From: Haliotis asinina | Lineage: Eukaryota > Mollusca > Gastropoda > Lepetellida > Haliotidae | Direction: 5' to 3' | Length of the DNA stretch: 64,000 bases | Assembly (NCBI RefSeq): GCF_037392515.1 | Contig: NC_090288.1 | Span: 60,869,673 to 60,933,672 of the forward strand | Part shown: positions 1-23,411 of the stretch, in pieces | Layout of the letters: every line of letters starts with the position of its first letter | How positions within the stretch are numbered: the first letter of the stretch is position 1 | The notes under the pieces: model-generated | Database searches by the model: none | Seen by the model: the letters and a program-made list of their open reading frames with translations, nothing else | What the model was told of the DNA's origin: nothing | Position numbers and translations under genes: made by a program

Positions 1-148
1 ATGCGATTATATCCATATATCCATCCACGAATCGAAAGTCAAACGATAAACGTCATCATATATCATAGCTTCGCTGGATTGGCTGCACAACATCTTGAAA
101 ACAATGCCTAGGTGTGGCTTCTCGCTTTGATGAATGGTTAGGCGGGGC

Positions 149-225
149 CTAGCTCTGCGCATGCGCAGTAAATGAAAACAAACCATAATAATTTGTTTTC
201 ATTCACTGCGCATGCGCAGAGCTAG
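149..225. repeat. 77 bp hairpin with two NRF-1-like palindromes
   Basis: Two arms of about 33 bases (149-182 and 192-225) are near-perfect reverse complements around a short AT-rich loop. Each arm contains TGCGCATGCGCA, a match to the vertebrate NRF-1 consensus palindrome. The outer bases are CTAG on both sides. It looks like a fold-back (MITE-like) insertion. Whether NRF-1 binds here is inference. Confidence 0.6.
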
Positions 226-261
226 TGGGGTAATGACCCGTTAAACGAGCACTGACAAACT

Positions 262-410
262 GTGATCGCACCGGTGGTCCCGAGGTAGCGTGTCCGCTAA
301 TTAGTCTAATTAGAATCCCACGACCCCTGCTGAGAGCGTTCGAGCCCCGCCAGCACAGCGAAAAAAATCGGAAAAAGCGCGCCCGGTAAAGTGCACTACT
401 CCCAATCGCG
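262..410 (+). repeat. tRNA-like SINE fragment
   Basis: The segment has an A-box-like GAGGTAGCGTGTCC and, about 50 bases later, a B-box-like GCGTTCGAGCCCC, followed by an A-rich stretch. That spacing resembles a tRNA-derived SINE head. It does not fold into a convincing cloverleaf, so it is not called as a tRNA gene. Confidence 0.35.
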
Positions 411-586
411 AAGTGATCAAGGCAAACCGTGACTGTATTTGTTAAAAAAAGTCTCGGGTAATTTAACTATGAAACAGTGTAGGCTGTTCGATGTGTTTCC
501 TTATTCGTCAATGGCAATGATCGAAAATATTGAATCTTGAAAATCAAAGTCAGAATGGGCCTACGTACATTAAGCCTTTCATATTA

Positions 587-588
<2 letters not shown>

Positions 589-625
<37 letters not shown>
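589..625. repeat. (AC)n microsatellite
   Basis: Perfect dinucleotide AC repeat of about 18 units. Confidence 0.95.
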
Positions 626-627
<2 letters not shown>

Positions 628-3600
628 TTATTGCCCACGCCTATATTGCTAATTCGGCAACACGTGGCCCAAAAATACATTCGATACCGTTCTTAATCTG
701 GAAGGCCAACCCTCGTAAACATATAAACATAAAGCGTGATGTAATCAGAATCCCATTTAACCACCTAATTCAAGCACGGAGAAGACCCACAACTCTGAAA
801 TGAATATTTCTTTGTGTGTGACAACATGGCCGCACACATGACGCGCAGAACGACGCCATTGCTAAATTCCACCTTTCCAATAGAAAGACCACATTTGCCT
901 CTTTGCAACTGTACTTACTACTACTCTAGTGTAAGAAGACTAAAAAACACATAGCAGAGCTAAACGGGAAGGCATGTTAAAATAAATTTCGTGTTTTACG
1001 TACCTCAGGCATATTCTGTTGTGCTTCTTGTGCTGGTTCACACGCAGGAATGAACTGCAGACAAAGAGATCAGCCTACTTATAATACTAGGCATGCGCAG
1101 TTGGTGGTATGATGTCATTTGTCACTTCGGTAGTTTCCGGCGAGCTTCCCAAACGATTCGGCTAGTGTCGTATATTTCCGGAGTTGTTATCGCCAAAGAG
1201 TTTTTCTCCTCGCATCAAATTACCGTTCGTAGTATAGATTTATCTACAGATGTATCCATTTCATTTTGCAAAATATGAATATGTATTGCCTTTCCCCCTT
1301 TGTTCATTCATTTGAAAGTAACGGGTCAAAAGTAAATATGTTTTCAACAATACAAGAACTAATTTATTTTTATTACAAGTAATGCGTGAATCATGACAGA
1401 CAAGTATATGGTCTCTGATTATCACCACTGCTCGTTCTTTGATCAACTTTGTCATTGGTAAACCAATTTACGGACGTTGTCTTTTAATTTTTGGCACAAA
1501 TATATCCATGAGTGTGTGATTTGGTGAAATAATAACGATCAAAGATATGTGAATTGTGGTGATGGATTGTTTCAGAGGGATTTGGGGGCATATACATAAG
1601 TTCAAGTATTTCTACATACACCCAAGTACATGATGTGTTATTATTCCGTATTGGATATTGATTGTTCTCTTGTATATAAATATATTTGGTTATCCATTCT
1701 GTTTGAGATCATTTATTTCTGGCGCACACAGACAATATATATTTTAGAATACTGTTGACGCATAGAGTGTGAAACTCGTACATGTCTATGGGCAATTTCA
1801 TGACAAACAGAACCTTTCTAGAGCCAGGATAGCGTTTTTATCAGTTTACATGGCTGTATGTGAAAGTGCCGATATGAATAAAGGCATACGAAAAATAAAT
1901 CAACTGTATTTTTGTCAAGTTACATTGTATGTGAATAAAGAATTAGCAACCCGAATATCTTATTTTTCTGAACATTTGTTATAAAAAGTAGGACCTTTTC
2001 CCATTTTAAGCAAATTTAGTACGTTTTAACCGGTACTTTTTCCAAGGAATTTTTCCCGAACACCTTTAGGAATGATTCAAGACCACTCACAAACAAAGCA
2101 ACTAAAAGACCTGATCATGTGTGTCAACATAAGGAAAATGATGAGATATATTTTAATACTTTGAATAATCACTAAACTTCGACCGTTTTCAAATGATTTG
2201 TAAATTTAAAAAAGAAGATAATTTACTGTTGTGTACGCTATGAAATAAACATTAGGCTTATGGTGTAACTTTTCAACAATATTATTTACACGCATGTTAG
2301 ATACTCAGAATGAGTCATTATATAATTTAATATTCTACAGCTGTAGTTTCGAAAGGAAATTAATCCAGATCAAAGGATACTTTTGATTATTGAAATGCAC
2401 GTGGTGTCAACCTGCCTTTCAAAGCGTTCATTCATGTAGGCATGTATTTAAATGCATGGTGTTAATTACTTATGTAATGGGTATTACAAATGCCGGTCTA
2501 TACGGTAGACGGATGTAATTAGTGTCAAACCCAGATGGCTTTGTTCACAATGGACTGCTTGGACATTGGGCTTTCAACCAGATCTGCGCTGCGCGCGCAT
2601 GGCCCCGGACAATGGAGATTAATAGAGCAGCTCAGCCGTCCCCTCGGGCGTTGCAACCGCAGGGCCTGTCCATTGTTTAAAATATCGATGTTTCGGCGAC
2701 CGAGGCCATCGCGTCATCTCAACTGACCAGTGACGAGATCAAAGGATGCGATGGATAGAACAGACGCGAGTGTGCACAGATTAGATTTTACGGCCATTGT
2801 ACAATGTCCGCCGGTCGGTTTAACCGGAGTTACCTTGTAAAGCTTCTGCATGAGACATTATACATTACGCCTGTCTTAACGTGGCGATTGAGGTAGTTTC
2901 GAAATCTGACCCGATAATGCAGGGGGAGATACAGATACTTGTTTGACAAGTGTCACAGAAGTGTTGCACAATTCATTTTTCATTTACACCCGTTTTTACG
3001 AGAGCTTCAATGGTAATTTGATAAGCGTGCAGGGGAGGAGATGAGATGGGGAGAGAATACCCCCCACCCCTAATATAATGTAATGCCAGTATCACATTCG
3101 TCATTTGTAACGAATTGTGTGATGTGATGTAATGTAATATGACAACTGCAATTTATAATTGTGAAATGTTTATCACCTCAATCACTAAACAGACGAGTCT
3201 CTCCCCACAATCGGTCTATGGTGACGATTGTCCAGGAGGTATGTCACAATGGAATTTGTACCTGGTCTCTCAGGCACTTGCAAAAGTATAATTATGTGCA
3301 AGGTGTTGAACTGGCACTGACATTTGAATAAACAGAAATGCAACCTACTCCTATGAATGCACCTGTCCATTAATAAGCTTTAACTGTCGAATAGTGGAAT
3401 ATGTTTGAGGGATGACATTTCACCACAGTGCGTCTTGATTCTGATGTATTTCACAAAATATGTGCACTTGTATTGTCAAGCAAGTACAGAGAATTTGTAC
3501 TTTAGAAAGAAAGTGTAATACCAAATATGACGTATGTTACATGTACAGAGTTAGGAACTATTTCAGTCCGCAACGCTTTTGTCATTAGTTTTAGTCAGTT

Positions 3601-6240
3601 TGTATTCGCTCTGATGTGTACTAACACTTGCCAATCCCCAACCCCACCCAGTGGCGGATCCGGGTGGTGGTGATGTGGGGGGTTGCAACCCCCCTCTTTT
3701 TTCCAAGGTCATGTTATGATTCTCAATCAACACCGCCCCCTCCCCCCAACACACACACACACACACACTGAAGATAAAAATGACAAAAATGCAACCCCCT
3801 TTTTCAAAAGGATGGATCCGTCCATGCTAACCTTTAATTTTACTTTCTCTACAACTTCAAGTTTATACTTTAACATTTCAAGCCGGAGTTACGGATGGAA
3901 TCTTTAAGAGTTATTTTTCACAAATAATATATAACTTATGTCGTCTCTGAGGTAAATCCGACGCAGAGTGAAAACGTTTTTGTATTCTACAGGAGGCCGA
4001 CAAAACATCTTGAAATATTCCTAAATTACATTTTAGCAGTAACATTTCCTGTAAAATACAATGTATTCTATCGTAAGGATTGTCATTACCAATACATCAC
4101 TGGTATAGGCGATGAAGTCCACTGTCATTGAAATTTAGAAACGGTTTCTATAATCCGTTAACTAAAACAAATTCAAAGGAGCAATAGCGCTGACTATGCA
4201 TTGTACATTTGTTTTCGAAGATCACTGACGACGTTTTTGACAAAAACTGTTCATAATTTAGATTGTCAATGACTAAAACGTTCCAACGTTGAACTGTTCA
4301 AATGTGACATTCATGATTTCCTGTGAAGCCTATATATCCCAAAGAGTTTGTTTTGGTTGTCCATTTACTAAAACAGATAACGCCTCTATTTCGCCTATAT
4401 TTACCGTGCACTTTGTAGGCAATGATTTCAGTCCTAACACTAGTTATAAAATATACCCCTATTAGTAAACGTTTGAACATACCATTTAACACTAATGTAA
4501 ACTTGCTTATAGCTGGAATACTGCGGACAGCGGCGTTAAACGCAACTCGCTTACTCCGCTGAACAAGTTCTGGAAAAGTGTGATAAAACTATCGATCAAA
4601 GAGTAACCGTCGCCAGTTGACAAATAAATCAACAAACCCATTATTTACGTGAAATCTGTAATTTGTTGGATTCTACACAAGCCTTAAACTAAAAACGAGA
4701 CTAGTCTCAGTCTTCACAGCATGTGAATGAGCAAGACCGAAACCTTTTAAAACACACCAGGCCTCCAATTAGCACGAGGAAAACCTACTCTTCCTGTAGT
4801 TGAGAGTTCCCTTCTCTCTATCCCGTTGTCGCATGCATAAGCGTATTTACAAAGGGAGATAGTCATATGCCTTGGCATGCAAAGGAGCAATGTTGTTCGA
4901 CTTCATATCGAGGATTAGGTTTTATTTGGTAATATCGCAGTAAAGTAAATTCACATATTGTAGGGCTGCCCAACGTGACAATGGTCCTGTCCGTTGGTGC
5001 TACAAGCAAGCAAAGAATGTGTCAGACTTCAGGATGAATCTGTGACAGTAGGAACAGCACATTCAATGTGTTAAATGGACACCCTCCTTTCCGAAGCATT
5101 GGCCATCCTCACTGCTCCTTTATACTTAATTCCACTCATGCCCCGCTTGTCCAGCGTCTTCATTAAAGCTAGACCAAGCATGCTGTTAGCGACATCAGAT
5201 GTGTAAACAATGGTATCATGTTCAATAGTGCCAACTCCTAACTTACATATGAGAATCTTGTCCAGGATACAATGCCGAATGCCTTTAGTTTAATGACACT
5301 TAATGTAAAGAGATAAAGTTTCAGGTATTTACCATTTGGGAGAGGGGGAAAGCCAAGGTGGGGTTTGGTACAGGCAAACCCAGACACAATCATGGTAAGC
5401 CAGGATTCAAACCCACACTCACAATTCCTGCCATGTAACAGAACTTCCAATGAATGTAATCCTGTTCAAAAGAATCCATTACTCAAGAATGGAGTTCAAC
5501 AAACCTTGGTGTATCAGCAAATTGGTGAATCTGTGGATATATTATTCCCTACAACCTTGTAGCAAATTTCTCCAACAATAAATTACAAATCTGTTATCTT
5601 CTAAATTAAAGTACAGGTACTCCTACAGTAATAAATAGATGGCTAAAACTATTGCTTGAATTCTGTAAAATCAGAACAAAAATGAAACCCTGGAAAGACC
5701 GACTGAAGACACCTGAACATTTGCAAAAGTAAGGCCATTTGCCCCAACAAATGCTTTGATCCAGAGGTCCAACACTGTGGCACGTCAAGAAATCAGACTA
5801 CTATTTGCACCTATTTCCACTACCTCCTGAAGCAAGACTCTTTGAGCAGCTCAGCAGCTCTGGTGCTATTCATGTTTTCAGCATACACAAGTTTTAACAG
5901 CTGTTACTCCCATTGTTGAAAACATTAACCTGACAAAAAATCTGCACCATCAGAAGTAAATGCCAAATATATTTTATTCACTGCAAGGAATGATTAATCT
6001 ATGAATACATTGAGTGGCACAATAGCCTTCCTAAGTCCATATACAACAGGAAATATACTAAGCAGAGGATGTAGTTACAGAATAAAGTGAACTTTGCACG
6101 GGAGAAAGAAACATACCTTGTAAGACAGGCTGTATTGATTCGCCATTGCATGTTAACTCTTTCGTGAGGATGTACACTATACTTAGTTTACCTATAAACT
6201 TTACAGCTGAAACAACATTTTCTTATTCTACTGGGTCTCC
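626..6240. other. Intergenic, no gene seen
   Basis: Short, AT-rich reading frames on both strands show no protein family features or convincing exon structure. A short AC repeat lies at 3750-3768. The right part may hold the long 3' UTR of the hnRNP gene: an AATAAA on the minus strand lies at 6245-6250 and another near 5972-5977. I cannot tell which is used. Confidence 0.5.
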
Positions 6241-7460
6241 AATCTTTATTTCCTTCCCCGAACTTAAAGCTTTTTATATATTGCTTCTTGGTTCTATACA
6301 GGGCTAAAAATTATCACAAGCCCTTTTCCATCAGCTGGTTTAGATTTGAGGAGGAAAGAGAAAAAATAACACTCCTACAAGTCCATTACATCTCCACCAA
6401 CTGCTTTGCTAGGTTAATTAATAACCCTGTATTTATCACAACTGCAACAGTGGGCTATGCATCATTTTGTGACAGCAGACATTGTTAAAGCCCTTATTTA
6501 GGAATGTGGTGAAATATGGCGGAACAATCAAACCTGTCAAAATGAGTGGTAACAGTTTGGGCCGATTCATCACTGGCTCTTCATGGTTAAAATAACAGAA
6601 AACTTACAGATTTTTAAGATGATATTTAATTCCGCGGAAAATGATGGAACAAAAATCATGATTTATAACTAAAAATGTGAGAGCTTGGTAAAAAGCTTGA
6701 TGAATGACGATGTGGTAGTTACAGTGTGACAGTATGGTTAGAGCAGCAATGATGCGAAGGTCCAACTGCCCAGGTTCACAAAGGCTGTTGGGAGGTTTGC
6801 CCACTGCAGTTCCGCTGTTCCACACCGCATTGCGGACGACAGCCAGCTGTTGGTCCCCGTGACAGGTGCTTTCCTAGGTCTCCGATAACTTGCTGTCTGG
6901 AGGAGTGTTCAAAGTTTGTTTGTCTCAATAGAGGTAGTTGAAACACACCACCAGACCCTAAACGTAGTAGTTTGCCCGTTTGCCTGCCCGTTTGAATGAA
7001 CCCGTCTGAAGAAAGAGAAATTGAAAGTTATATAAGTTACGTCATGAACATTGTGCTCCCTTTAATCCATCTTCAATCACAGTATTGCAAACCAATAACT
7101 GTTTGCATCCACATGTTAATTTTAAATTAGGTTTGAGCAATTCAAGAAAATACTTAGCTTTAGGTTTAAGTTTTCATACTTTACTTTCATTCTAATATTC
7201 TTTTACATAGATTTGAAAGTTAGACATCTTAACATATATGCATTAACGACTATCAATGGCAATACGACTAAAAATCAGTAAATAAAGTTTTCATATGAAA
7301 ACAGTTGATAGGAGTATCACTTGAATAAATGAGCTTGTGTTACTGGAGACATTCCGGAGGCATAATAGACACAGCATCACAAGGCATGTGGTCAAACAAT
7401 GTACTCAAGACTGTTACCTTCAGCAAACAGATACACACCAGAGGATGGACATCCCATGAT

Positions 7461-16905
<9,445 letters not shown>

Positions 16906-17780
16906 TTCGAAGATTTTTCGGCAGGCAAACAGGCAGTAGTAATTTGATCTCGCGGATGATGCCGGTGTTCAAACCGGAAAGGTTCTTACAAAAGTTGGAT
17001 TTGTTGTGCTCGGACATTCGCTACGCCAAAGCATTTTCCTGAACTTTTATAGGAAACAAACATGAAACCAAATCTTTGAAGTGAAGGTCTACATGTTGAC
17101 ACCGGACTTGACATATGTTCTAGCTGTGATATCGCACAAAGAAACAGAACAATTGTGACTCCATAATTCACATGTATACTTTTAGGTGTACCCTCATTAA
17201 TAATCGCATAAGATCGGCTATTTCCGTCGGAATAGGCCACAAAAAGAGATAGCTTCTCCGTTTCAAGAGGATTGTGCATTTATTAATGGCAGACAATAAG
17301 TAAAATTGAAAGAAGATAAAACTGGAATAAATCCAAATGTAAATTGTTTTCAAATCATGCACTAGAATTATGTGTAAGTAATGTGTCATATGCCGTTGAG
17401 ATATATTAACTTTTGTTCGACATGACGAGAAATTAAGCTAGTGAGAATTTCTGTGAGGATATTTTACGAACTTGTAACTTAATCTCGATATGTACATGAC
17501 GAAATTAATTACCATACGTGATATTGTCACACTGATTTTATTCACGTACATTTTTTTCACACATTTCTTTTCGATAGTAGTGTGAAATGTCAAATATGCC
17601 GAAAAGCTAATATTTTTCTCACCATCTCTGTGCCAATGTGGATGATTGTGCAGTGAATCAACAAACACTCCTGGAGAGATGTATTCACGTTATTGTTCCT
17701 TACCTCATTGTATGGCCAACAAATGTATAAATTGTTGCTACTTTTTCAAAAGACACTTTAAATAGTTTATTACGTTTCTA
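16906..17780. other. Region upstream of the hnRNP start codon
   Basis: This stretch should hold the 5' UTR and promoter of the hnRNP gene. No TATA box is evident close to the ATG. I can point to no specific motif, and no other gene is seen. Confidence 0.4.
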
Positions 17781-17947
17781 TAGTGAGTGAGTTTAGTTTT
17801 ACGCCGCTTTTAGCAATATTCCAGCAATATTACGGCGGGGGACACCAGAAAATGGGCTTCACACATTGTACCCATGTGGGGAATCGAACCCGGGTCTTCG
17901 GCGTGATGAGCGAACGCTTTAACCACTTGGCTACCCCACCGCCCCAC
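17781..17947 (-). repeat. tRNA-derived SINE
   Basis: Read on the minus strand, it has a tRNA-like head with A box TAGCCAAGTGG and B box GGGTTCGATTCC at canonical spacing. A body with AATATTGCTGGAATATTGCT and the tail AAAACTAAACTCACTCACT follow. This is a Pol III-type SINE; the same family recurs at 18220 (plus) and 15030 (minus). Confidence 0.85.
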
Positions 17948-18067
17948 GTTTCTATAGGGTTGATACAGAATATGTGTAACGATAATTTTGACTTGTCGCA
18001 CAAACAACCCAAAATGATAACCCGTCATCTGTAAGTAATAACACTGACGGTCGAATTCGTTTCATAG

Positions 18068-18165
18068 GTTTGTGACCCGTGAAGATCCGGGTTAAAATAG
18101 GTCTTCAGCAACCTATGGTTGTCTTAAGAGGCGGTCCACCAACGTGATCGGGTGGTCAGGTTCGA
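18068..18165 (-). repeat. SINE tail fragment, inverted
   Basis: The segment GACCCGTGAAGATCCGGGTT through TCTTAAGAGGCGGTCCACCA to GATCGGGTGGTCAGG is the reverse complement of the tail found intact at 36490-36589. Confidence 0.7.
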
Positions 18166-18219
18166 TACCATGTCATATCGTATGCCAACTGCATAGATCG
18201 ACACTCATGCTGTAGAGGA

Positions 18220-18372
18220 TTGGCGAGTAGCCTAGTGGTTACAGCGTTCACTCGTCACGTCGAATTCTCGGATTCGATTCCCAGCATGTGTACATTTCTG
18301 ATATCCTCTGCCGTATTATTACTGGAATAATTGCTAAAAAGCGGTGTGAAACTAAACTCACTCACTCACTCA
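18220..18372 (+). repeat. tRNA-derived SINE
   Basis: Plus-oriented copy of the same family: A box TAGCCTAGTGG, B box GGATTCGATTCCC, body with GCCGTATTATTACTGGAAT, tail AAACTAAACTCACTCACTCA. A further piece of an inverted head lies at about 18410-18475. Confidence 0.8.
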
Positions 18373-18547
18373 AACAAATCTCCCGATTAGTAATTAACCG
18401 CTTTAACGTTTACTACAGCTTTCATGACAATGCGCTTTAACAACTAGGCTACCCAATCGTCCCACGTGTTTGTTTGATGTTCTATAAGTTCATAACTCAT
18501 GTAGGAGGAGAAAACTTACTTAACTCCCTGGTGTAGTGGATAGAACC

Positions 18548-20070
18548 AGGGAGCCTATATATAGAGGGAGAAAAAACACCCCGAAAAACCCTGAACGTAT
18601 GTCTCGGGTCGTTACGTAACCAGTGTACCAATATGGTGGCAGCGTATTATTTAAGATTGAGCCCGGTTTATTTTAAAAAACTGATTTGATTAAGTTCGCT
18701 GAGTGTTGTACAACTGAAACCTACATGTAAAAGATAAGTTAACTATTTTGTCACTTCAGTTTAAGTCAAATAATTGGTATTAGTGTCCGTATTAGGACAG
18801 TAGATTTGTAGTAAAGTTTCAAGTCGGTCTGTTATAGCTCACTGGCTTCTATTCACGATTCACCGCGAAGATAGACTAAATTGTATTTGCAAGCAATAGT
18901 GATATAGTTTTATGACTTAAAAATTGTGAGGGTGTAATTGAGGTGTGTGAAAAATATGACATTTCGCCGATCTGTTCTGATCCGCCATTGAAATGCTTGA
19001 AATGTTGTTTGAGTGTTTCTAGTTATTACTTCAAAAACATCTATCACATACACCTTTAATTCTTATGAAGGGAATGTAGTAATATAGTTTCATAATCTAA
19101 GAAAGAATGTTAGGTGTATTTTAGGTGACATATTGCCGATCCGTTTTGATCCGCCATTAAAATGCTATACGTCGTTGTTTGAGTACTCTATACTATCAGG
19201 TGAAATGTGTTTGCAAGTAATAGTGGTAGTTTCATAATCTACAAAAGAATGTTAGGGTGTATTTGAGGCATGTGAAAAATGTGACATATCGCCGATCTGT
19301 TCTGATCCGACACTGAATACTACACGCCGTAATTTGAGTGTTTCTAGATATTACTTCAAAAACATCTTTCACATACACCTTTAATTCATATGAGGGGTAT
19401 ATACTATCAGGTGAAATGTGTTTGCAAGTAACAATGATAGTTTCATAATCTAAATCAAAGTGTTAGGGTGTATTTGAGGTGTGCGAATAATATGACATAT
19501 CGCCGATCTGATCTGATTCTCCATAGATGCTTGAGGATTATAGTTCCATAACCTTTTTCTTTCGTCTTGATCTTATTATTTGACAAAAATGGAAAGGTGT
19601 TTTAGAACGCTTTGTGACAGTTTTGTACTTTATTTTTGAGGGCAGCGTGACAGTGTCAGTTAACGTCCATTCCATTCCCCACATGCAATAAAATATCTGA
19701 ATTAATCATTAATGTAACGAAAATGTCTCAAAGTAGATTTTTTAAAAGGACAGCCGATGTTAACAGGTGTTGTCGCGATGCTTTTGCGTTCTTTAACATG
19801 TTTTGGGAGGGAAGGTGTATCATATGTTCTTTCATTCAATCACATATGTATTTTTATTAAAAAAAAATTAAAAATCTCTTATTTTTCTTTCTTTCTTTCA
19901 TTCATTCACAATGTTTGCTCTTAATTCATTCATTCATTCATTCATTCATTCATTCATTCATTGTAAAATTCCGACTGATACAATAAACTGTCTGAAGATC
20001 TGTTAAACACAACTGAAGTTGCGATGGGAACGAGCCAAGTCACTGTGTGCGCTGGAGCATGACGAGGCAC
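18548..20070 (+). repeat. 1.5 kb dispersed repeat, copy 1
   Basis: It matches 47849-49303 along most of its length and in the same orientation, from AGGGAGCCTATATA through ATGTCTCGGGTCGTTACGTA to a shared end near GAGGCAC. Inside are three to four diverged subrepeats of roughly 145-210 bases. Each contains GACATATCGCCGATCTGTTC followed by GGTGAAATGTGTTTGCAAGT-type sequence. There is no long ORF. It includes an (ATTC)n run at 19923-19962. Its class is unknown; it is non-coding and looks like a non-autonomous element. Confidence 0.8.
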
Positions 20071-23000
20071 TCCGTAAGGGGACACTGATGTGGAGCGAAT
20101 AATGTTTCTCTCCAACCGTCTAATTACGAAACCAAACTGCAGCTCCCGCTCCCTTGACCGTGACGGACAAAGGGACTGGGCTCCGGTGCACCTTAGTAGA
20201 ATTTCTTCACCTAAACAGTCAGGAGACCGGATGCCCATCATATGCCATTATTTAAAAATATCCATGGTATTCCTTGTCTGATCGTAAAAAAATATCCCAG
20301 CAGTGTAGTATTTTTCGGATGCTTGGATGGTATAGTGACTGATCCAGTTTGATCCTATATCTGTGTTTGTTTACCTCGATATTAAATCATTTTACGTGAA
20401 AATATTATGTCTACAGGCACGTATAGCAAACCATTAGTTTCGGTCCGAAAGATTGCAAAGCTTTATATTCAGATAGTTTTGAGTGTTGGCCCAGCTGTGA
20501 TAGCAAATAGCATACGTAAACTTTGGTAGCAATGGTAGCTACCCTTGTTTATTATCTATGATAATGAAAACACACAGTTGATTTATTTGAATTCGTAAAC
20601 TAAAAACAACGACTTTGCAATTGGTAGAGAAATCTGAAAAGTTTCTTACGTTAAAAAAACATGATTACACCTATTTACCCAAGTACACAGCAAATGCCTG
20701 TATGTATTCCTTATGTAAGGAAGTTCCGTTGGTATCCTCAAAACAGTTTCGGCCCAAAAGTGTTTTCAGGCTACATGCGACACGGAGGTTACATCTTCCT
20801 TGCTGTAACTCGCGTTTGATGGTGTAAACCTACACATGTTATTTGTCATCATTCTCTTGGTGGTCAGTTAATGAATTTATAACAGGTATAATTAGTGGTA
20901 GTACCACTCAGGTTACTCAACAAAGGTTCCCATTTGGCATTTCTCCTGTCTTGAGTAAATACTCAGCATTATAAATTAAGGTCTGTAGTAGTAAATGTAT
21001 TGTATGTTATATAATATGTGCATGTAAGTGATTCAAGAGAGTTTATCAGCTGACATCGATCAAAGGATTAACCGATAACACACTGATTGATTAATTACTG
21101 TTATCTTTTACACATGGATTTGTCAAAAGGCAGTGTATGTACTGGTAAACACATATAAGATGATCCACGACCTGACAAATGACCCCAATTTGCACACTTG
21201 GGAACGCCCCACAGAACGATCCACTTGAAACAAGAGGGAGACAGGTTGTCAGATAAATATCGAGAAGTTCATTTTCCACGTGCGTTTCACGCATGAATTG
21301 TTATAGCACACTCCATTTGGGAACAGGTACAATCCCAACGAATTGAATCAACACAATATGCTGAGCAAATATGTTTAGGACCACCGATCCATTTCACGAA
21401 GCAAATGACATTTTCCTGTGTTTTTTAAACAAAATTGTTGAATATCTAAAATGCCTGTTAATGCCCCAATCATCTATTTGTCTTCGTCTTAACTAAAGGT
21501 TAGCGCGGAATATCAGTATCTTATGCCTGAAATTGCAGTCTTATCATTCGAAGGAATATGCTGTGTTGATTTCATGTCACGGTTAGCATGTATTGGACGT
21601 GCATAATCGTCAAGCTACCTGTAGCAGCCAAGTGTACTCGCCCAATTCGTTGTACCGCCCCTCTTGTCACAAATGCGCTTAGTGCGCAGGATCATCTAAT
21701 ATGTCTAGCAGTAGTTGCCAGGTGTGCTATCTTGGGTGACCAATGAGAGGTTCATCATGTTTTCACCAGCGTGAAAGACGTGAAACGATGTGATACTTTT
21801 TCGCAAATTAGACTGTTGTAAGAAACACAACACAGAGCAGGATTATTTAAAGGCTTGGCAGTCTATACAATGTTCAAATGTTACAGTCATGTTAGAAATT
21901 TACTATAAGTATAAGCAGACCGTGTGTTCTTGTATTAATTTTCATAATCATACAAATATGACAATAAACTAATTAGGGTTATGAGACAAAATATACAGAC
22001 GTACATTGGCTTCGTTATTTTTCCATCCTAATATATTTTTTAACCATTTCTACCACTGGCAGATGATTAACCCTCAAAGTATTTCATTTGTTTGCATAAT
22101 ACATTTGTCTTTAAGTATAAATGACTTCACCTTAGTTGATCTGTCTATAATTAAACTGTCAATTGCGCATACGGACTGCGCAGCAGAGGTCACGAACCTG
22201 TCACGAATTCTGGGATATCATCCGGGTACTCACGGGAGAACAACAATAACGAAAGTTTAAACCAGTCCACGGAAATTGCTCCGCATCAGTGCTCCTTTGA
22301 TTAATTAGTACAAATGGTACAGAAAACAAGCGAGTGGCTTATCCCTGTTGTAGACTATCCCTGATAGAACGGAAGATTGGACGTTCGATCTCCTATTCTC
22401 ATGTTCCATGAGACGTTAAGATATGGTGCTTTTTGTTACCCTTCCTGGCGCTCGATCGGCATCGCGGGGACACAACATGTATGGGCTGGTACATTATTGT
22501 ACTTTTCATACATGACAATGTAGTCATTTGTAATGCATAAAATAAACACATATAAGTTTATACATCTCCTGCCATCACCCGTCGATCATCAGTCTTAACA
22601 AACAAGACTTCGGGTACCAGAAGCCTCATGGTTTAGAGGATGAAGAATATCGAAAAAGGATGTTTATATTTGTGTATTCCCCACGATTCTGTCGTTCTTA
22701 TTGCTAACCATTTTGTGCATGAAGCTCAAATCTAATATAAAATCAGCATTAATTTATAACGCTTTATAAAGAAGAATGAAAGTTTCCACATCATCTTTCT
22801 TTTAAGGCATTTGTTAGCTGTGGGCTCAAATGCGGTTGAGTTTATCTGAGTCAGACAATCCTTTTTGGAGAGATGTTCTTTTGGCATGGAGGACATTATA
22901 TAGAAAACACAATCTAGACTGTGACGACACACACCAAGTCATGGTACAACCTCTGTGATTAAGTCATCATTTTAAATGCTCATATATGATAAAGAACGGG

Positions 23001-23367
23001 TTTGATCATGGTCTACACAGAATCACATATATTTGTGGTGAAAGTGGCTTCAACAGGTGTACAGAATAAATAGAACGTTCCTAGATTCCAACGTTTATTA
23101 CACAATATCCCAGATACATGGAAGCATCCCATTAGAAAAAACCCAAACACACACATAATTTATGTCAGCTAAATATCAATAGTATTAACCTCGATAAGAT
23201 CTCAAATGATACAAGCTCAAGGGTATTTTATACGATAAATAAATTCAGAATGATGATATTGCAATTGGAACTCGATCACGATAACTGGAAAGAAGCCTTT
23301 GTTTACTATGTGAAATGTACACTTGATTGCAAGCTGTTAGACTATCAGTACATATTTATTAACAGAG

Positions 23368-23411
<44 letters not shown>

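Noticed and set aside
537-803. 88-aa frame across a TH-repeat
   Set aside because: The open frame is produced by the AC microsatellite.
17860-17947. tRNA gene on the minus strand
   Set aside because: A and B boxes are good, but the sequence continues into a SINE body and recurs elsewhere, and the acceptor stem does not pair; it is a SINE head.
19954-20241. 95-aa minus-strand frame
   Set aside because: It starts inside the dispersed repeat and runs out of it; no domain and no exon borders.
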